A DNA stretch of 64,000 bases from Gordonia soli NBRC 108243 (GCF_000334455.1 NZ_BANX01000005.1:326608-390607); one strand, 5' to 3'. Counted from the stretch's first letter, positions 48,280 to 57,791 are shown. A program made the numbers and translations. The notes: generated by a model not told the origin, from the sequence alone.

Positions 48280-49946
48280 CGCACGAACCTCGCATCCGAG
48301 AAGACCGGCTCGCCCTGCGACTTCTCGATCCACACGTCGTGGAGATCGGGCCGACTGGCGATCGACGTGGTCTGGGTGTACAGACCGACCGACAACGCCT
48401 TGTCGCCGATCAGCCGCTGAGCCCGGCCGTAGAGCGCGCGCTGTTCGTCGGGGTTCTCCGACGCGTTGGCCTGCTCGATGGTCGACTGCAGCGTCGGGTC
48501 GTTGTAGTACGCGGTGTTGTGGGGATTGGGGTTGTCGTCCAGGCGTTGCCGCCAATTGATGTACAGCAGGCCGGGGATCGGACTCGTCCAGTACCCGACG
48601 TAGGCGTCGTAGGTGTCGGCCTTCGCGTAGTTGCCGCCGAAGTATTCGCTCTGCGTCGCCGGGGTCAGCCGAATGTCGAAACCGACCTGGCGCGCCTGGT
48701 ACGCGACGTTCTGCAGGATCGCCGCCCCCTCGGGGCCGATGATGGCGTCGGCGGCATAGACCACGCGGGCAGTCAGCCGGCGGCCATCCCTGGTGCGGAT
48801 GCCATCGGTATCACGACCGGTCCATCCCGCCGCGTCCAGCAGAGCGGCCGCACGCTTCGGGTCGTACGGGTAATCGCCTGCGCCGGAGTCGTAGTCGGGT
48901 GTGCTCTGGCTCAGCGCACCGTTCCCGTTGTAAGGCACCACGCCCAGGTATGCCGTCTCGACAGCGCGTTTGCGGTCTGCCGCCGTCGCGAAGGCCTGTC
49001 GTACCCGCACGTCGTCGAACGGCGCATGCGCCGCATTGAGGGTGATCGCATTGGGTCGACCCGGTGTCACGTACTGGCGGGTCTGATACTCGCGCGTCGC
49101 CGATGCCCAGTTGATGGCCGGCACGTTGTAGATCACATCGGACGATCCGCTGGTGAGGGAGCCGTATCGGAGTACCGGATCCTTGAGGAACTTCCACACG
49201 ACCTTGTCGACATACGCGGGCCCCCGGTTCTTCGCATTGGCCGGTGGCGACGAATAGTTCGGATTGCGGACGAAGGTGATGCTGCGGTTGCGATCCCAGC
49301 GCTGCAGGATGAACGGGCCCGAGCCGACCGGCGCCGAGCAGTTCGCCTTCGGCCCGCGCGCCAATGCGGTCGGCGACTGGATTCCGAAGTAGCCCTGGGT
49401 CAACACCGTGAGCAGCGGCGTGTACGGCGACTTCAGGTGAAGCGCATAGGTGTTGGCGTCGATCACCTCACCGTGCGAGTAGTACTGCCCGATGTAGGCG
49501 ACAGCCGTGCCGTTCGGGGATGCCGACGTCAGGTAGGCGTCGAAGTTCTTCTTCACGGCCTCGGCGTCGAGGTCGGTGCCGTCGGTGAACTTCACGCCGG
49601 GTTTGAGGTGGAAGGTGTAGGTCCGGCGATCGGGAGAGATCTCCCACGACCGTGCGAGCCACGGGACCGCCTTGCCCTCATCGTCGAGGGACACCAGGTT
49701 GTCGAGGTATTGCCGTGCGAGATAGGCATTCTGGACCCATCCGCCGTGGGCGCAGGGCGGTTCCTGTTCGTGGCCGTACTCGATGGTCCCGCCGGCAACG
49801 TAGGTGCCGGGTGTCGGTGCGACACCGGTCGACCGGCCGTCGCCGGTCTCGGGGCGTGCCCCGCACCCCGCGACGAGCGCGCCGATGACGACCGGTACAG
49901 CGATCAGCGCGAACCGGTGACGCGCACGTCGGACTCTGATGGTCAC
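48276..49946 (-). CDS. ABC transporter substrate-binding lipoprotein (family 5)
   Basis: A 556-residue lipoprotein. The signal peptide ends in the lipobox LVAGC (Cys near 28). The mature protein is an SBP_bac_5 (dipeptide/nickel/oligopeptide) receptor, with LARSWEISPDRRTYTFHLKP and VRQAFATAADRKRAV in the family positions. GTG 49946 is set by GAGGAG 6 nt upstream. First gene of the importer operon, divergent from the flavin monooxygenase genes, so the ligand may be their substrate. Confidence 0.9.
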   Translation of the reverse strand: MTIRVRRARHRFALIAVPVVIGALVAGCGARPETGDGRSTGVAPTPGTYVAGGTIEYGHEQEPPCAHGGWVQNAYLARQYLDNLVSLDDEGKAVPWLARSWEISPDRRTYTFHLKPGVKFTDGTDLDAEAVKKNFDAYLTSASPNGTAVAYIGQYYSHGEVIDANTYALHLKSPYTPLLTVLTQGYFGIQSPTALARGPKANCSAPVGSGPFILQRWDRNRSITFVRNPNYSSPPANAKNRGPAYVDKVVWKFLKDPVLRYGSLTSGSSDVIYNVPAINWASATREYQTRQYVTPGRPNAITLNAAHAPFDDVRVRQAFATAADRKRAVETAYLGVVPYNGNGALSQSTPDYDSGAGDYPYDPKRAAALLDAAGWTGRDTDGIRTRDGRRLTARVVYAADAIIGPEGAAILQNVAYQARQVGFDIRLTPATQSEYFGGNYAKADTYDAYVGYWTSPIPGLLYINWRQRLDDNPNPHNTAYYNDPTLQSTIEQANASENPDEQRALYGRAQRLIGDKALSVGLYTQTTSIASRPDLHDVWIEKSQGEPVFSDARFVR

Positions 49947-50178
49947 GAATACTCCTCGATGGCCGTCGTCCACGCCGAGGGCAGGCGAAGACCACGGACA
50001 GGGTGGTCGGGATCGGCGTGAACGCTAGGGCGCTCGCCTCGAGAGGGCATCGCTTCGACTCATCTTGATTCCAAGGACGCAACCGATCGGCGTCCGTCGT
50101 AGCGTCGCGAGGGTTCGCGGTCGGCGGCCTCGGCGCGGGGACCGGCGCGCTCATCCGTCGATCTGAGAGGACTTCTCC

Positions 50179-51546
50179 ATGCCAACCCCATTGCGATTCT
50201 CGGCCTTCGTGATGAACACGACGTCCCACATCCTGCACGGCGCCTGGCGGATCCCCGACGCCCGGCAGACCGACTTCAACTCGCTGCAACACTGGATCGA
50301 CCTCGTGAAGACACTGGAGGCAGCCAAGTTCGACTTCGTGTTCTTCGCCGATGTCGTGGGTCTCTACGACGACTACCAGGGCGACTGGAAGAAGTTCGTC
50401 GACAGCGGGTTGCAGATCCCCAGCAACGATCCGCTGGTCCTCGCATCGGCACTCGCCTCGCACACCGAGAACCTAGGGCTCGCGATCACCAGTTCGATCC
50501 TGCAGGAGCATCCGTTCGACTTCGCCCGCAAGATCTCGACCCTCGACCATGCGAGCGGCGGCCGGATCGCCTGGAACATCGTGACCAGTCTGTCCAAGAA
50601 CGCCTGGCGCAACTTCGGATACGACGACATCACCCGGCACGACGATCGGTACGAGTGGGCGCAGGAGTACGCAGACGTCGTCTACAAGCTCTGGGAGGGC
50701 TCCTGGGATGAGGGAGCGCTGCTGCAGGACAAGGAGTCCGGGCTGCATGCCGACTTCGATCGCATCCACAAGATCAACCATCACGGCGAGCGCTACCGCG
50801 TCGAGGGACCGCACCTCGTCGCGCCGTCCCCCCAACGCACTCCGGTGCTGTTCCAGGCCGGCTCGTCGCCTGCAGGCCGTCGCTTCGCCGCGCGCAATGC
50901 CGAGGCGCAATTCATCGTCTCTCCCACTCCGGCGGCCGCCCAGACCCTCATCGACGACACCCGCCGTCTGGTGGTCGAGTCCGGGCGTGATGCCCGCGAC
51001 CTCAAGTTCTTCCAGGGGTTGTCCTTCGTCATCGGATCGACGGAGGAAGAGGCACAGCGCAAGTCGGTGGAACTGGACGAGTTCATCGATCCGAGCACGA
51101 TCATCGCCCACGCAGCCGGCGGGCTCGGCTTCGATCTCGGCCATCACGACCTCGACACCCCGATCGGGGACATCGACACGCAGGGAACCCAGAGCACGCT
51201 GCTGTGGCTGCGCGAGGCGGTACCCGATCGCGAGCCGACGGTCCGCGACCTCGCGCTGCTGCGCAGTCGACATGGACGTGTGGTCGGGACACCGGAACAG
51301 ATCGCTGATCGACTGACCGAGTGGCGTGCCGCCGGGGTCGACGGGATCAACGTCATCAACGCGACCATCCCGGGCAGCTACGTCGAGTTCGCCGAGTATG
51401 TGTTGCCGGTCCTCCGGGAACGTGGACTGGCACAGGAGGATTACGTTGACGGTACGGTGCGCGGCAAGCTGACCGGACGAGACCGGCTCCCCGATTCGCA
51501 CCCCGCGGCCCGCTATCGGGGCGCTTTCGCGGACGTGCCCGCATGA
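50179..51546 (+). CDS. FMN-dependent monooxygenase, NtaA/DszA/DmoA family
   Basis: A 455-residue luciferase-like (TIM barrel) monooxygenase, the size of DszA (dibenzothiophene sulfone monooxygenase). It shares SGGRIAWNIVTSL, HDDRYEWAQEYADVV and QAGSSPAGRRFAARNAEA, diagnostic of this family, which cleaves C-S or C-N bonds with FMNH2 and O2. No flavin reductase is encoded nearby, so it must rely on one elsewhere. It overlaps the DszC-like gene by ATGA. Confidence 0.88.
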   Translation: MPTPLRFSAFVMNTTSHILHGAWRIPDARQTDFNSLQHWIDLVKTLEAAKFDFVFFADVVGLYDDYQGDWKKFVDSGLQIPSNDPLVLASALASHTENLGLAITSSILQEHPFDFARKISTLDHASGGRIAWNIVTSLSKNAWRNFGYDDITRHDDRYEWAQEYADVVYKLWEGSWDEGALLQDKESGLHADFDRIHKINHHGERYRVEGPHLVAPSPQRTPVLFQAGSSPAGRRFAARNAEAQFIVSPTPAAAQTLIDDTRRLVVESGRDARDLKFFQGLSFVIGSTEEEAQRKSVELDEFIDPSTIIAHAAGGLGFDLGHHDLDTPIGDIDTQGTQSTLLWLREAVPDREPTVRDLALLRSRHGRVVGTPEQIADRLTEWRAAGVDGINVINATIPGSYVEFAEYVLPVLRERGLAQEDYVDGTVRGKLTGRDRLPDSHPAARYRGAFADVPA

Positions 51547-52739
51547 CCGCGGTGATCTCCGGTCGCGACGATGTCCTGGCAGCGATCGCCGCCGGGGCGG
51601 CGGAGCGGGAGCGCAACAGCGTCGATCCGCACGCGGAGATCCGGCGGCTCGCCGATGCCGGACTCACCGCGTTCACCATCGGCGACGGGACACGTGGATC
51701 GGGTGCGTCGGTCGTCGAACTCATCGACTTCGTCATCGATCTGGCGCGCGCGGACCCGATCGTCGCTCACATCCTGCGGGCGCACTTCTGGTTCGCCGAA
51801 CAGGTCCGTCGCCTTCCCGTCGGCGCCGAGCGGGACCGATGGGTCGCCGAGATACAGGCCGGTCGGATCGTCGGGAACGCGAACAGTGAACGGGCGGGCG
51901 CCGCGGGTGCGCGGCGGTTCGCCACGCAACTGCGGCCGATCGACGGTGGGTGGCTGCTCTCGGGCGACAAGTTCTACAGCACCGGAACAGCTTTCGCCGA
52001 TTGGGTCTCGGTGTCGGCCTCGATCGGAGGCGCGCGCCAGGACCGGTTGGCCCGGCTGGTGGTCCCTGTCGATCGTCCGGGTGTCACGGTCGTCGACGAC
52101 TGGGACGGGATCGGTCAGCATCGGACCGGTACCGGCTCCACCACGTTCACCGACGTGCTGGTCACCGCCGACGACGTCTTCGAGTACGTCGACCTCGGTA
52201 CCGACCGTGCGACGGCGTCACCGAGCGACGGCCCACTCTTGCAACTGTTCCTGCAGGCGGTCATCACCGGCATCCTGCTGTCGGTGGTCGACGACGCCGC
52301 TGAACTGCTGCGCGGCCGCGGTCGGTCGTTCGACCATGCGCCGTCGGACGAGCCTCGCCACGATCCGGTGCTGCTGCGGACCGTCGGCGAGTTGGACTCC
52401 ACTGCTCATGTGGCGCGTGCAGCCGTTCTCGATGCCGCCGGTCGGATCGAGATCGCCTTCGCGGGGGCGCGAGTCGGCGCGACCGATCCTGAGCTCTTCC
52501 GCCGGGCGTCGCTCGCTGCGGCCCGGGTCAAGGTCCACGTCGACGAGGTGGGTCTGCGCGCTGCGAGTTCGCTGTTCGACCTTGGCGGCGCATCCGCGGC
52601 CAGCAGGTCGCGCAACCTGGACCGGCACTGGCGCAACATCCGCACCCTCACCCTGCACAATCCGACGTCGTACAAGGCCATCGCCATCGGCGACCATGTG
52701 GTCAACGGTGCACCCCTCCCGCAGAACGCGTACTTCTGA
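51543..52739 (+). CDS. Acyl-CoA dehydrogenase-fold flavin monooxygenase (DszC/SfnB-like)
   Basis: A 398-residue protein with the acyl-CoA dehydrogenase fold. NANSERAGAAGARRFATQL and GWLLSGDKFYSTGTAFADW are the central beta-domain motifs of the DszC/SfnB group, which lacks the dehydrogenase catalytic Glu and oxygenates sulfur compounds with reduced flavin. The C-terminal LDRHWRNIRTLTLHNP matches that group, including a near-terminal His. Translationally coupled to the DszA-like gene; together they suggest stepwise oxidation and C-S cleavage. Confidence 0.85.
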   Translation: MTAVISGRDDVLAAIAAGAAERERNSVDPHAEIRRLADAGLTAFTIGDGTRGSGASVVELIDFVIDLARADPIVAHILRAHFWFAEQVRRLPVGAERDRWVAEIQAGRIVGNANSERAGAAGARRFATQLRPIDGGWLLSGDKFYSTGTAFADWVSVSASIGGARQDRLARLVVPVDRPGVTVVDDWDGIGQHRTGTGSTTFTDVLVTADDVFEYVDLGTDRATASPSDGPLLQLFLQAVITGILLSVVDDAAELLRGRGRSFDHAPSDEPRHDPVLLRTVGELDSTAHVARAAVLDAAGRIEIAFAGARVGATDPELFRRASLAAARVKVHVDEVGLRAASSLFDLGGASAASRSRNLDRHWRNIRTLTLHNPTSYKAIAIGDHVVNGAPLPQNAYF

Positions 52740-52787
52740 CCCGACTCTGCCTGCCCGCCGTTCGGCGGCCCTGTCGGAGCGCCTCGG

Positions 52788-52862
52788 TCGGACAACTGAC
52801 GCCTGAGCGGGGTCGGCCCTGGAATGTGCACGGCGCGGTCCGCTCACGTGTCAGTTCTCCGA
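52788..52862 (-). repeat. 75-bp palindromic element, family II, copy B
   Basis: Reverse-complement copy of 4201-4275, about 59 of 75 bases identical with no gap and one whole 22-nt arm identical. Located 49 bp after the DszC-like gene. The rest of 52740-52972 holds only the fur control region. Confidence 0.85.
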
Positions 52863-52919
52863 CAACCCGACCCGACCCCGACCCGACATCGTCCCCAACC
52901 AAGCCTCACCTCATCTTTC

Positions 52920-52951
52920 TGGATCTCATCCAAAACCTGGAATAGTTCCAG
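52920..52951. promoter_or_regulatory. Probable FurA operator pair
   Basis: Two palindromes, TGGAT-ctc-ATCCA (52920-52932) and CTGGAA-tag-TTCCAG (52937-52951), in the only AT-rich stretch here. The second covers the -35 position of a promoter with -10 TACGGT (52961-52966), which would start transcription at the furA ATG (leaderless, as in mycobacterial furA). Autoregulation is inferred. Confidence 0.65.
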
Positions 52952-52972
52952 AAAACGCGCTACGGTGGTGTC

Positions 52973-53410
52973 ATGACCGAGCCACTCACCCCCGTCCAGC
53001 AGCTGCGCGCTGCCGGCCTGCGTGTGACGGCTCCCCGGCTCGCGGTGCTGGAGATCCTCACCGCGCACCCACACTCGACGGCCGAATTCGTGGCCACCGG
53101 GGTCCGGGAACAGCTGGGCGGGGTGTCGACGCAGACCGTCTACGACGTACTGCGCGCGTGCACCGAGCGCGGACTCCTGCGGCGGATCGAACCGGCCGGC
53201 TCGCCCGTCCGATACGAGACGCGCACCGGTGACAACCATCATCACCTGGTGTGCCGGGGATGTGGCGTGATCGCCGACGTCGACTGCGTCGTCGGGGCCG
53301 CGCCGTGCCTCGCGCCTGATGACGAGCACGAGTTCACCGTCGAGGAGGCCGAGGTCACCTTCTGGGGACTGTGCGCGACATGTCGTGCACAGCAGTCAGT
53401 TTCAGAATAG
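52973..53410 (+). CDS. furA: Fur-family regulator (FurA type)
   Basis: A 145-residue regulator. A winged helix (about 5-85) includes [14 protein letters not shown] and [18 protein letters not shown]. The metal-binding C-terminal part has [10 protein letters not shown] and a second Cys pair LCATC. The gene immediately precedes a catalase gene, as furA precedes katG in mycobacteria, so peroxide-responsive control of catalase is likely. Leaderless start. Confidence 0.88.
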   Translation: MTEPLTPVQQLRAAGLRVTAPRLAVLEILTAHPHSTAEFVATGVREQLGGVSTQTVYDVLRACTERGLLRRIEPAGSPVRYETRTGDNHHHLVCRGCGVIADVDCVVGAAPCLAPDDEHEFTVEEAEVTFWGLCATCRAQQSVSE

Positions 53411-53465
53411 TTCACGCCGACCGTCCGCAGCCCGGGCGGTCGGCATCAATGGGAGGACATCGCAG

Positions 53466-54926
53466 ATGACGCCGCGCACGACCACCAATGTCGGGATCCC
53501 CGTAGCCAGCGACGACGAATCGCTGACCGCGGGCACGCAGGGCCCCATCCTGCTGCACGACCACTATCTGATCGAGAAGCTCGCGCAGTTCAATCGGGAG
53601 CGCGTCCCCGAGCGAATCGTGCATGCCAAGGGCGGCGGCGCATTCGGCGAACTCGTCGTCACCGGCGACGTCTCGCGGTACACCAAGGCCAAGCTCTTCC
53701 AGCCCGGCGCGCGGACCGAGTCGTTGGTGCGGTTCTCGACGGTGGCAGGCGAGCAGGGCAGTCCCGACACCTGGCGCGACCCTAGGGGTTTCGCGGTGAA
53801 GTTCTACACCGAGGACGGCAACTACGACCTCGTGGGGAACAACACCCCGATCTTCTTCATCAAGGATCCGATCAAGTTCCCCGACTTCATCCGCTCGCAG
53901 AAGCGTCTGCCCGGCTCGGGTCTGCGCGACCACAACATGCAGTGGGACTTCTGGACCCTGCGCCCCGAGTCGGCGCATCAGGTGACCTGGCTGCTGGGTG
54001 ATCGCGGCATCCCGAAGACGTGGCGTCACATGGACGGATTCGGTTCGCACACCTACCAGTGGGTCAACGCCGACGGAGAGCGGTTCTGGGTCAAGTATCA
54101 CTTCAAGACCGATCAGGGCATCGAGTTCCTCACCCAGGATCAGGCCGACGAACTCGCCGGCAGCGATCCCGACCACCATCGCAAGGACCTCTACGAGTCG
54201 ATCGAGCGCGGCGAGTTCCCGAGCTGGACCCTCAAGGTGCAGATCATGCCGGTGGCCGATGCGGAGAACTACCGCTTCAACCCGTTCGACCTCACCAAGG
54301 TCTGGTCACAGCAGGACTATCCGCTCATCGAGGTGGGCACCTGGACACTGAACCGCAACCCGGAGAACTTCTTCTCCGAGATCGAGTTGTCGTCCTTCGA
54401 GCCGTCCAACGTCGTGCCCGGTATCGGGTTCTCGCCGGACAAGATGCTGCTCGGCCGGGTCTTCAGCTATGCGGACGCCCATCGCTACCGGATCGGCGCC
54501 AACTACGCTCAGCTGCCGGTGAACTCGGCCAAGGCCGCGACGGTGCACAGTTACTCGAAGGAAGGGGCGATGGCCTACCGGTTCAACGCCCCTGATGTCC
54601 CGGTCTACGCGCCGAACTCCTACGACGGACCGCACGCCGACCCGGCCGCCGCGGGCGACGAGGGTCTCTGGTCTTTCGACGGATCCGCGGTGCGGGCGGG
54701 ATACATCCAGCACGCCGAGGACGGGGACTTCACGCAGGCGGGCACGCTCGTCCGCGAGGTCCTCGACGACGGTGAGCGGGAGCGCCTGGTGGACAACATC
54801 GTCGGCCATGTCCTCGACGGGGTCCGCGAGCCCGTGTTGTCCCGCGTCTTCGAGTACTGGCGCAACGTCGACGAGGATCTCGGCAAGAAGGTCGAGGAGG
54901 GCGTCCGACAGGGCTCCGACAGCTGA
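53466..54926 (+). CDS. katA: Monofunctional heme catalase
   Basis: A 486-residue clade 3 small-subunit catalase. The distal His lies in [14 protein letters not shown] (near 52), the Asn in [13 protein letters not shown] (near 125), and the proximal heme Tyr in [14 protein letters not shown] (near 335). ATG 53466 follows GGGAGGAC. It decomposes hydrogen peroxide and lies 55 nt behind furA. Confidence 0.95.
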   Translation: MTPRTTTNVGIPVASDDESLTAGTQGPILLHDHYLIEKLAQFNRERVPERIVHAKGGGAFGELVVTGDVSRYTKAKLFQPGARTESLVRFSTVAGEQGSPDTWRDPRGFAVKFYTEDGNYDLVGNNTPIFFIKDPIKFPDFIRSQKRLPGSGLRDHNMQWDFWTLRPESAHQVTWLLGDRGIPKTWRHMDGFGSHTYQWVNADGERFWVKYHFKTDQGIEFLTQDQADELAGSDPDHHRKDLYESIERGEFPSWTLKVQIMPVADAENYRFNPFDLTKVWSQQDYPLIEVGTWTLNRNPENFFSEIELSSFEPSNVVPGIGFSPDKMLLGRVFSYADAHRYRIGANYAQLPVNSAKAATVHSYSKEGAMAYRFNAPDVPVYAPNSYDGPHADPAAAGDEGLWSFDGSAVRAGYIQHAEDGDFTQAGTLVREVLDDGERERLVDNIVGHVLDGVREPVLSRVFEYWRNVDEDLGKKVEEGVRQGSDS

Positions 54927-54954
54927 GAAGTGTTCTCCGACAGCACTAGTGACT

Positions 54955-54973
54955 GTAGGTGAGCCTTGCCGTC
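54955..54973. promoter_or_regulatory. Possible IdeR/DtxR iron box
   Basis: GTAGGTGAGCCTTGCCGTC matches 14 of 19 positions of the iron-box consensus (TWAGGTWAGSCTWACCTWA). It lies 128 bp before ohr and upstream of dps, which is often iron-controlled in this group. The match is imperfect. Confidence 0.35.
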
Positions 54974-55100
54974 GTGGTCGACGCCACGGCGGACGCGGGA
55001 ATCCTCGCCGTCGGACACCCGTTGGACAGGTTGTCGGGGTAGACAGGACAGGCGTACCACCGAAGACGTACCGATCGAACATCCGACGAAGGAGAAGCGC

Positions 55101-55532
55101 ATGACCGTAGATGCCTCGTACCACGTGAAGTCCACCGCAGCCGGCGGCGGACGTGACGGAGAAGTCGTCTCCGAGAGCGGCCGCATCGACCTCGAGCTGC
55201 AGCCGCCGAAGGAGCTCGGCGGCAGCGGCGAGGGCAGCAACCCCGAGGAGTTGTTCTCCGCGGGGTACGCCGCCTGCTTCCTGGGCGCCCTCCGGGCCAC
55301 GTCCAAGCAGTCGGGTTCGCCGGTCCCCGAGAAGTCGACCGTCACGGTCACCGTGGGAATCGGAAAAGACAGTGAGGACGGCGGATTCGGTCTGACCGCC
55401 GACATCGAGGTCTACATCCCCGGCGTCGACGAGGCCGAAGCGCAGAAACTGGCGGAGGGCGCACACGCCTTCTGTCCGTACTCCAAGGCCACCCGCGGCA
55501 ACATCGCGCAGACCGTCATCGCACGGGTCTGA
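55101..55532 (+). CDS. ohr: Organic hydroperoxide resistance protein (Ohr/OsmC family)
   Basis: A 143-residue Ohr-type peroxidase. Peroxidatic Cys59 lies in SAGYAACFLGAL and resolving Cys125 in HAFCPYSKATRGN, the Ohr signature; the Arg/Glu of the catalytic triad are in GGRDG and NPEEL. Reduces organic and fatty acid hydroperoxides. ATG 55101 follows AAGGAGAAG. Confidence 0.9.
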   Translation: MTVDASYHVKSTAAGGGRDGEVVSESGRIDLELQPPKELGGSGEGSNPEELFSAGYAACFLGALRATSKQSGSPVPEKSTVTVTVGIGKDSEDGGFGLTADIEVYIPGVDEAEAQKLAEGAHAFCPYSKATRGNIAQTVIARV

Positions 55533-55614
55533 CGTCACCGCCGGACCGGGCGCCCACCCATGGCGCCCGGGTCGGTGGACACAGAGAAACCACAACTGAA
55601 AGGAGGTGGCGGGT

Positions 55615-56094
55615 ATGACGATCTCAACCCCCATCACCAGCACTCTCGACGACGAGCAGAAGGCGATCACCGGAACTGCTCTCCAGGAAACCGTCGTCGA
55701 CCTCATCGACCTGTCGCTGATCGCGAAGCAGGCGCACTGGAACGTGGTCGGACGACAGTTCCGATCCGTCCATCTCGAACTCGACGAGCTGGTCACCGCC
55801 GCCCGTGAGTTCACCGATGCGGCCGCCGAGCGGGCCACGGCCATCGGCGTCAGCCCGGACGGCCGGGCCGAGACCGTGGCCAAGACCGCCGGTACCACCG
55901 GCTTCGGCGACGGCTGGACCAGCGACGCCGATGTCGTCACCGCCGTGGTCGCCAACCTGAAGGCCGTCATCGCCGGCCTGCGAACCCGCATCGAGGCGAC
56001 CGAGAAGGCAGATCCGGTCACTCAGGATCTGCTCATCGGGATCGCGTCGAAGCTCGAACAACTGCACTGGATGTGGCAGGCGCAGGTCGCCTGA
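55615..56094 (+). CDS. dps: Dps-type DNA-binding ferritin
   Basis: A 159-residue protein. The inter-subunit ferroxidase motif is KQAHWNVVGRQFRSVHLELD (His near 41, with His, Asp and Glu following). Forms 12-mers that store iron using peroxide and protect DNA. ATG 55615 follows a perfect AGGAGG; a GTG at 55606 is less likely. Clustered with catalase and ohr. Confidence 0.93.
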   Translation: MTISTPITSTLDDEQKAITGTALQETVVDLIDLSLIAKQAHWNVVGRQFRSVHLELDELVTAAREFTDAAAERATAIGVSPDGRAETVAKTAGTTGFGDGWTSDADVVTAVVANLKAVIAGLRTRIEATEKADPVTQDLLIGIASKLEQLHWMWQAQVA

Positions 56095-56178
56095 CCCTTC
56101 CGCGGGTGCGCCGACACGTTCGCCCTGCCGGACGACGAACGCCGATGATCTCGGTTCGTCCGTCGTAGCATCGGCGGC

Positions 56179-56637
56179 GTGGCAGCATCCGACATGCGTG
56201 ACCCGGACGCCCCGCCGGTACATCTGCAGCCGCTCTCGCTGCTGCTCGTGTTCGCCGGCGGGGCGTTCGGCACGCTGGCCCGCTTCGGTGCAGAGGAGTG
56301 GGCGGCCACGCGGGTGCCCGGTTGGCCGTGGGCGACCTGGGCGGTCAACATCGTCGGATCATTGATCCTCGGTGCGCTGATGGCCGGACTCGCCGCCGCC
56401 GGCCCCGACACCGGCGTGCGACAGCGAATCCGACTACTCGCCGGCGTCGGCTTCTGCGGCGGCCTCACCACGTACAGCGCCTTTGCCGGCGAGGTCGTCG
56501 CCCGGATCGACTCCGGCGACCTCGCGATCGCGATCGTCTACGCGGCGCTGACCATCGTGGCCTGTGTGGCCGCGGCCGCAGCCGGTCACCGACTCGGAGT
56601 CGTATGGGGTGCTCGTCGCCGCGGGAGTCCGTCGTGA
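56179..56637 (+). CDS. crcB: CrcB/Fluc fluoride channel subunit 1
   Basis: A 152-residue protein with four transmembrane helices. Family motifs GGAFGTLARF, WAVNIVGSLILGAL and GFCGGLTTYSAFAGE are intact, including the Asn and Phe-box residues of the fluoride pore. It overlaps crcB2 by four bases, forming the usual actinobacterial heterodimer pair. A GTG start is used. No fluoride riboswitch is visible upstream; a bulged hairpin occurs at 56129-56164. Confidence 0.9.
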   Translation: MAASDMRDPDAPPVHLQPLSLLLVFAGGAFGTLARFGAEEWAATRVPGWPWATWAVNIVGSLILGALMAGLAAAGPDTGVRQRIRLLAGVGFCGGLTTYSAFAGEVVARIDSGDLAIAIVYAALTIVACVAAAAAGHRLGVVWGARRRGSPS

Positions 56638-56999
56638 CTGCGCTACTCGTGGCCGTGGCGGGAGGGCTCGGCGCCGTCGCGCGACTCCTTGTCGACGGTC
56701 TGATCAAGGTTCGCCGACCCGGCATCGTCCCGTGGCAGACGGCGGTCATCAACGTGACCGGTTCACTACTCGTCGGGTTCGCGGCATCGGCGATCGGCAC
56801 GGGACCGCACCTGGACTGGCACGCCGTTCTCGCCGTGGGCTTCTGTGGCGGATACACCACGATGAGCACGGCGAGTGTCGAGACGGTGACCTTGCTCCGC
56901 ACCGGCCGATCGTTGACCGCCTTCGGCTACGTCGGAGTGTCCCTGGTGCTTTCGCTGACCGCCTGCGCGATCGGCATCTGGCTCGGCCACCGCGTGTGA
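56634..56999 (+). CDS. crcB: CrcB/Fluc fluoride channel subunit 2
   Basis: A 121-residue protein with four transmembrane helices. It has GGLGAVARLLVD, TAVINVTGSLLVGF and GFCGGYTTMSTASVE. The Phe usual at the third motif is Met/Thr-shifted compared with subunit 1, consistent with a heterodimer of unequal halves. GTG 56634 overlaps the first gene's stop. Confidence 0.9.
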   Translation: MTALLVAVAGGLGAVARLLVDGLIKVRRPGIVPWQTAVINVTGSLLVGFAASAIGTGPHLDWHAVLAVGFCGGYTTMSTASVETVTLLRTGRSLTAFGYVGVSLVLSLTACAIGIWLGHRV

Positions 57000-57052
57000 G
57001 CCGCCGGGGACCGGAGAGGCGCGAAAACTAGAACACGTTGTAGCGTGAAGTC

Positions 57053-57517
57053 GTGCAGAACTGGAACCTGGTGTTCGGACTCGGCCTGGCAGCGGCAACC
57101 GTCGCGGTCATCGCCTACGTGCGGTATCGATCGCGGGAGACCGCGGTCCTGCATCGGGACACCGACCTCGCACGCTCGCTCCGCGAGTTGGCGGGCGACG
57201 ACGCCGTCCGACTCGCCGCGATCGACGAGTTCGAGCTGTCGGTCTTCCAGCGGCTGTTCTATGCATCGGTGATCGGCCCGCGGCTGCGCAGCGCCGCATG
57301 GGCTCTCCTGGGCGCGGTGCTCGCGACCGCGGGAGCACTCGTGACCGGCGGCGACGGACTCGTGCAGTCCACCGCACACATCGCCGCGATAATCCTCGCC
57401 ATCGCATTCGCCGTCGGCGCACTCGCCTTCGGGGCGCTCGCGATCTACCACGCGGCGACGACGCCCCGGGTCTCATTTGCGGACTCGTATGCCGAGGCGG
57501 AGTCCGATGACGACTGA
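57053..57517 (+). CDS. Hypothetical membrane protein
   Basis: A 154-residue protein with three hydrophobic segments (about 6-22, 82-98 and 108-132) and a soluble stretch between them (LHRDTDLARSLRELAGDDA). An acidic C terminus ends the chain. Unrecognised. GTG 57053 lies 54 nt after crcB2; the next gene overlaps its end. Confidence 0.65.
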   Translation: MQNWNLVFGLGLAAATVAVIAYVRYRSRETAVLHRDTDLARSLRELAGDDAVRLAAIDEFELSVFQRLFYASVIGPRLRSAAWALLGAVLATAGALVTGGDGLVQSTAHIAAIILAIAFAVGALAFGALAIYHAATTPRVSFADSYAEAESDDD

Positions 57518-57791
57518 CGTGACCGGTCCGTGCCGGCCGACGCGCGCGCAGCGGATGGCTCGGACGACGACGGTCATCGCGGCAGGCATCGGGCTGTGGG
57601 CTGTCGGTTCCGCCACGGCCACCGCCGACGCCGCACCGGCGAGCCCGGCCGCGTCGGACACTCCCATGTGGTGGTGCCGGTCGCTGCCGATGATCCTGAT
57701 CTACCCGCCACCCCCGACGACCGTGGAGTGCGTGACTCCGCTGGGTCCCTTCCGTTTCCAGCTGCCACCCGGCGCCGCCTGGCCGTCCTGA
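57507..57791 (+). CDS. Small exported protein
   Basis: A 94-residue protein. A basic N terminus and a hydrophobic stretch (TVIAAGIGLWAVGSATATA) are followed by a short mature part with two Cys (WWCRSLP, VECVTP) and Pro runs (PPPPTT). The pattern fits a small secreted disulfide-bonded peptide. ATG 57507 overlaps the preceding stop by 11 nt. Unrecognised. Confidence 0.55.
   Translation: MTTDVTGPCRPTRAQRMARTTTVIAAGIGLWAVGSATATADAAPASPAASDTPMWWCRSLPMILIYPPPPTTVECVTPLGPFRFQLPPGAAWPS

Noticed and set aside
48339..50021. 560-codon open frame antisense to the substrate-binding protein
   Set aside because: Arg/Val-rich shadow composition without any domain; the minus strand encodes a complete lipoprotein receptor.
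56095..56178. Fluoride (crcB) riboswitch
   Set aside because: The conserved core of the motif is not visible; only a bulged hairpin is present, which may be a dps terminator.
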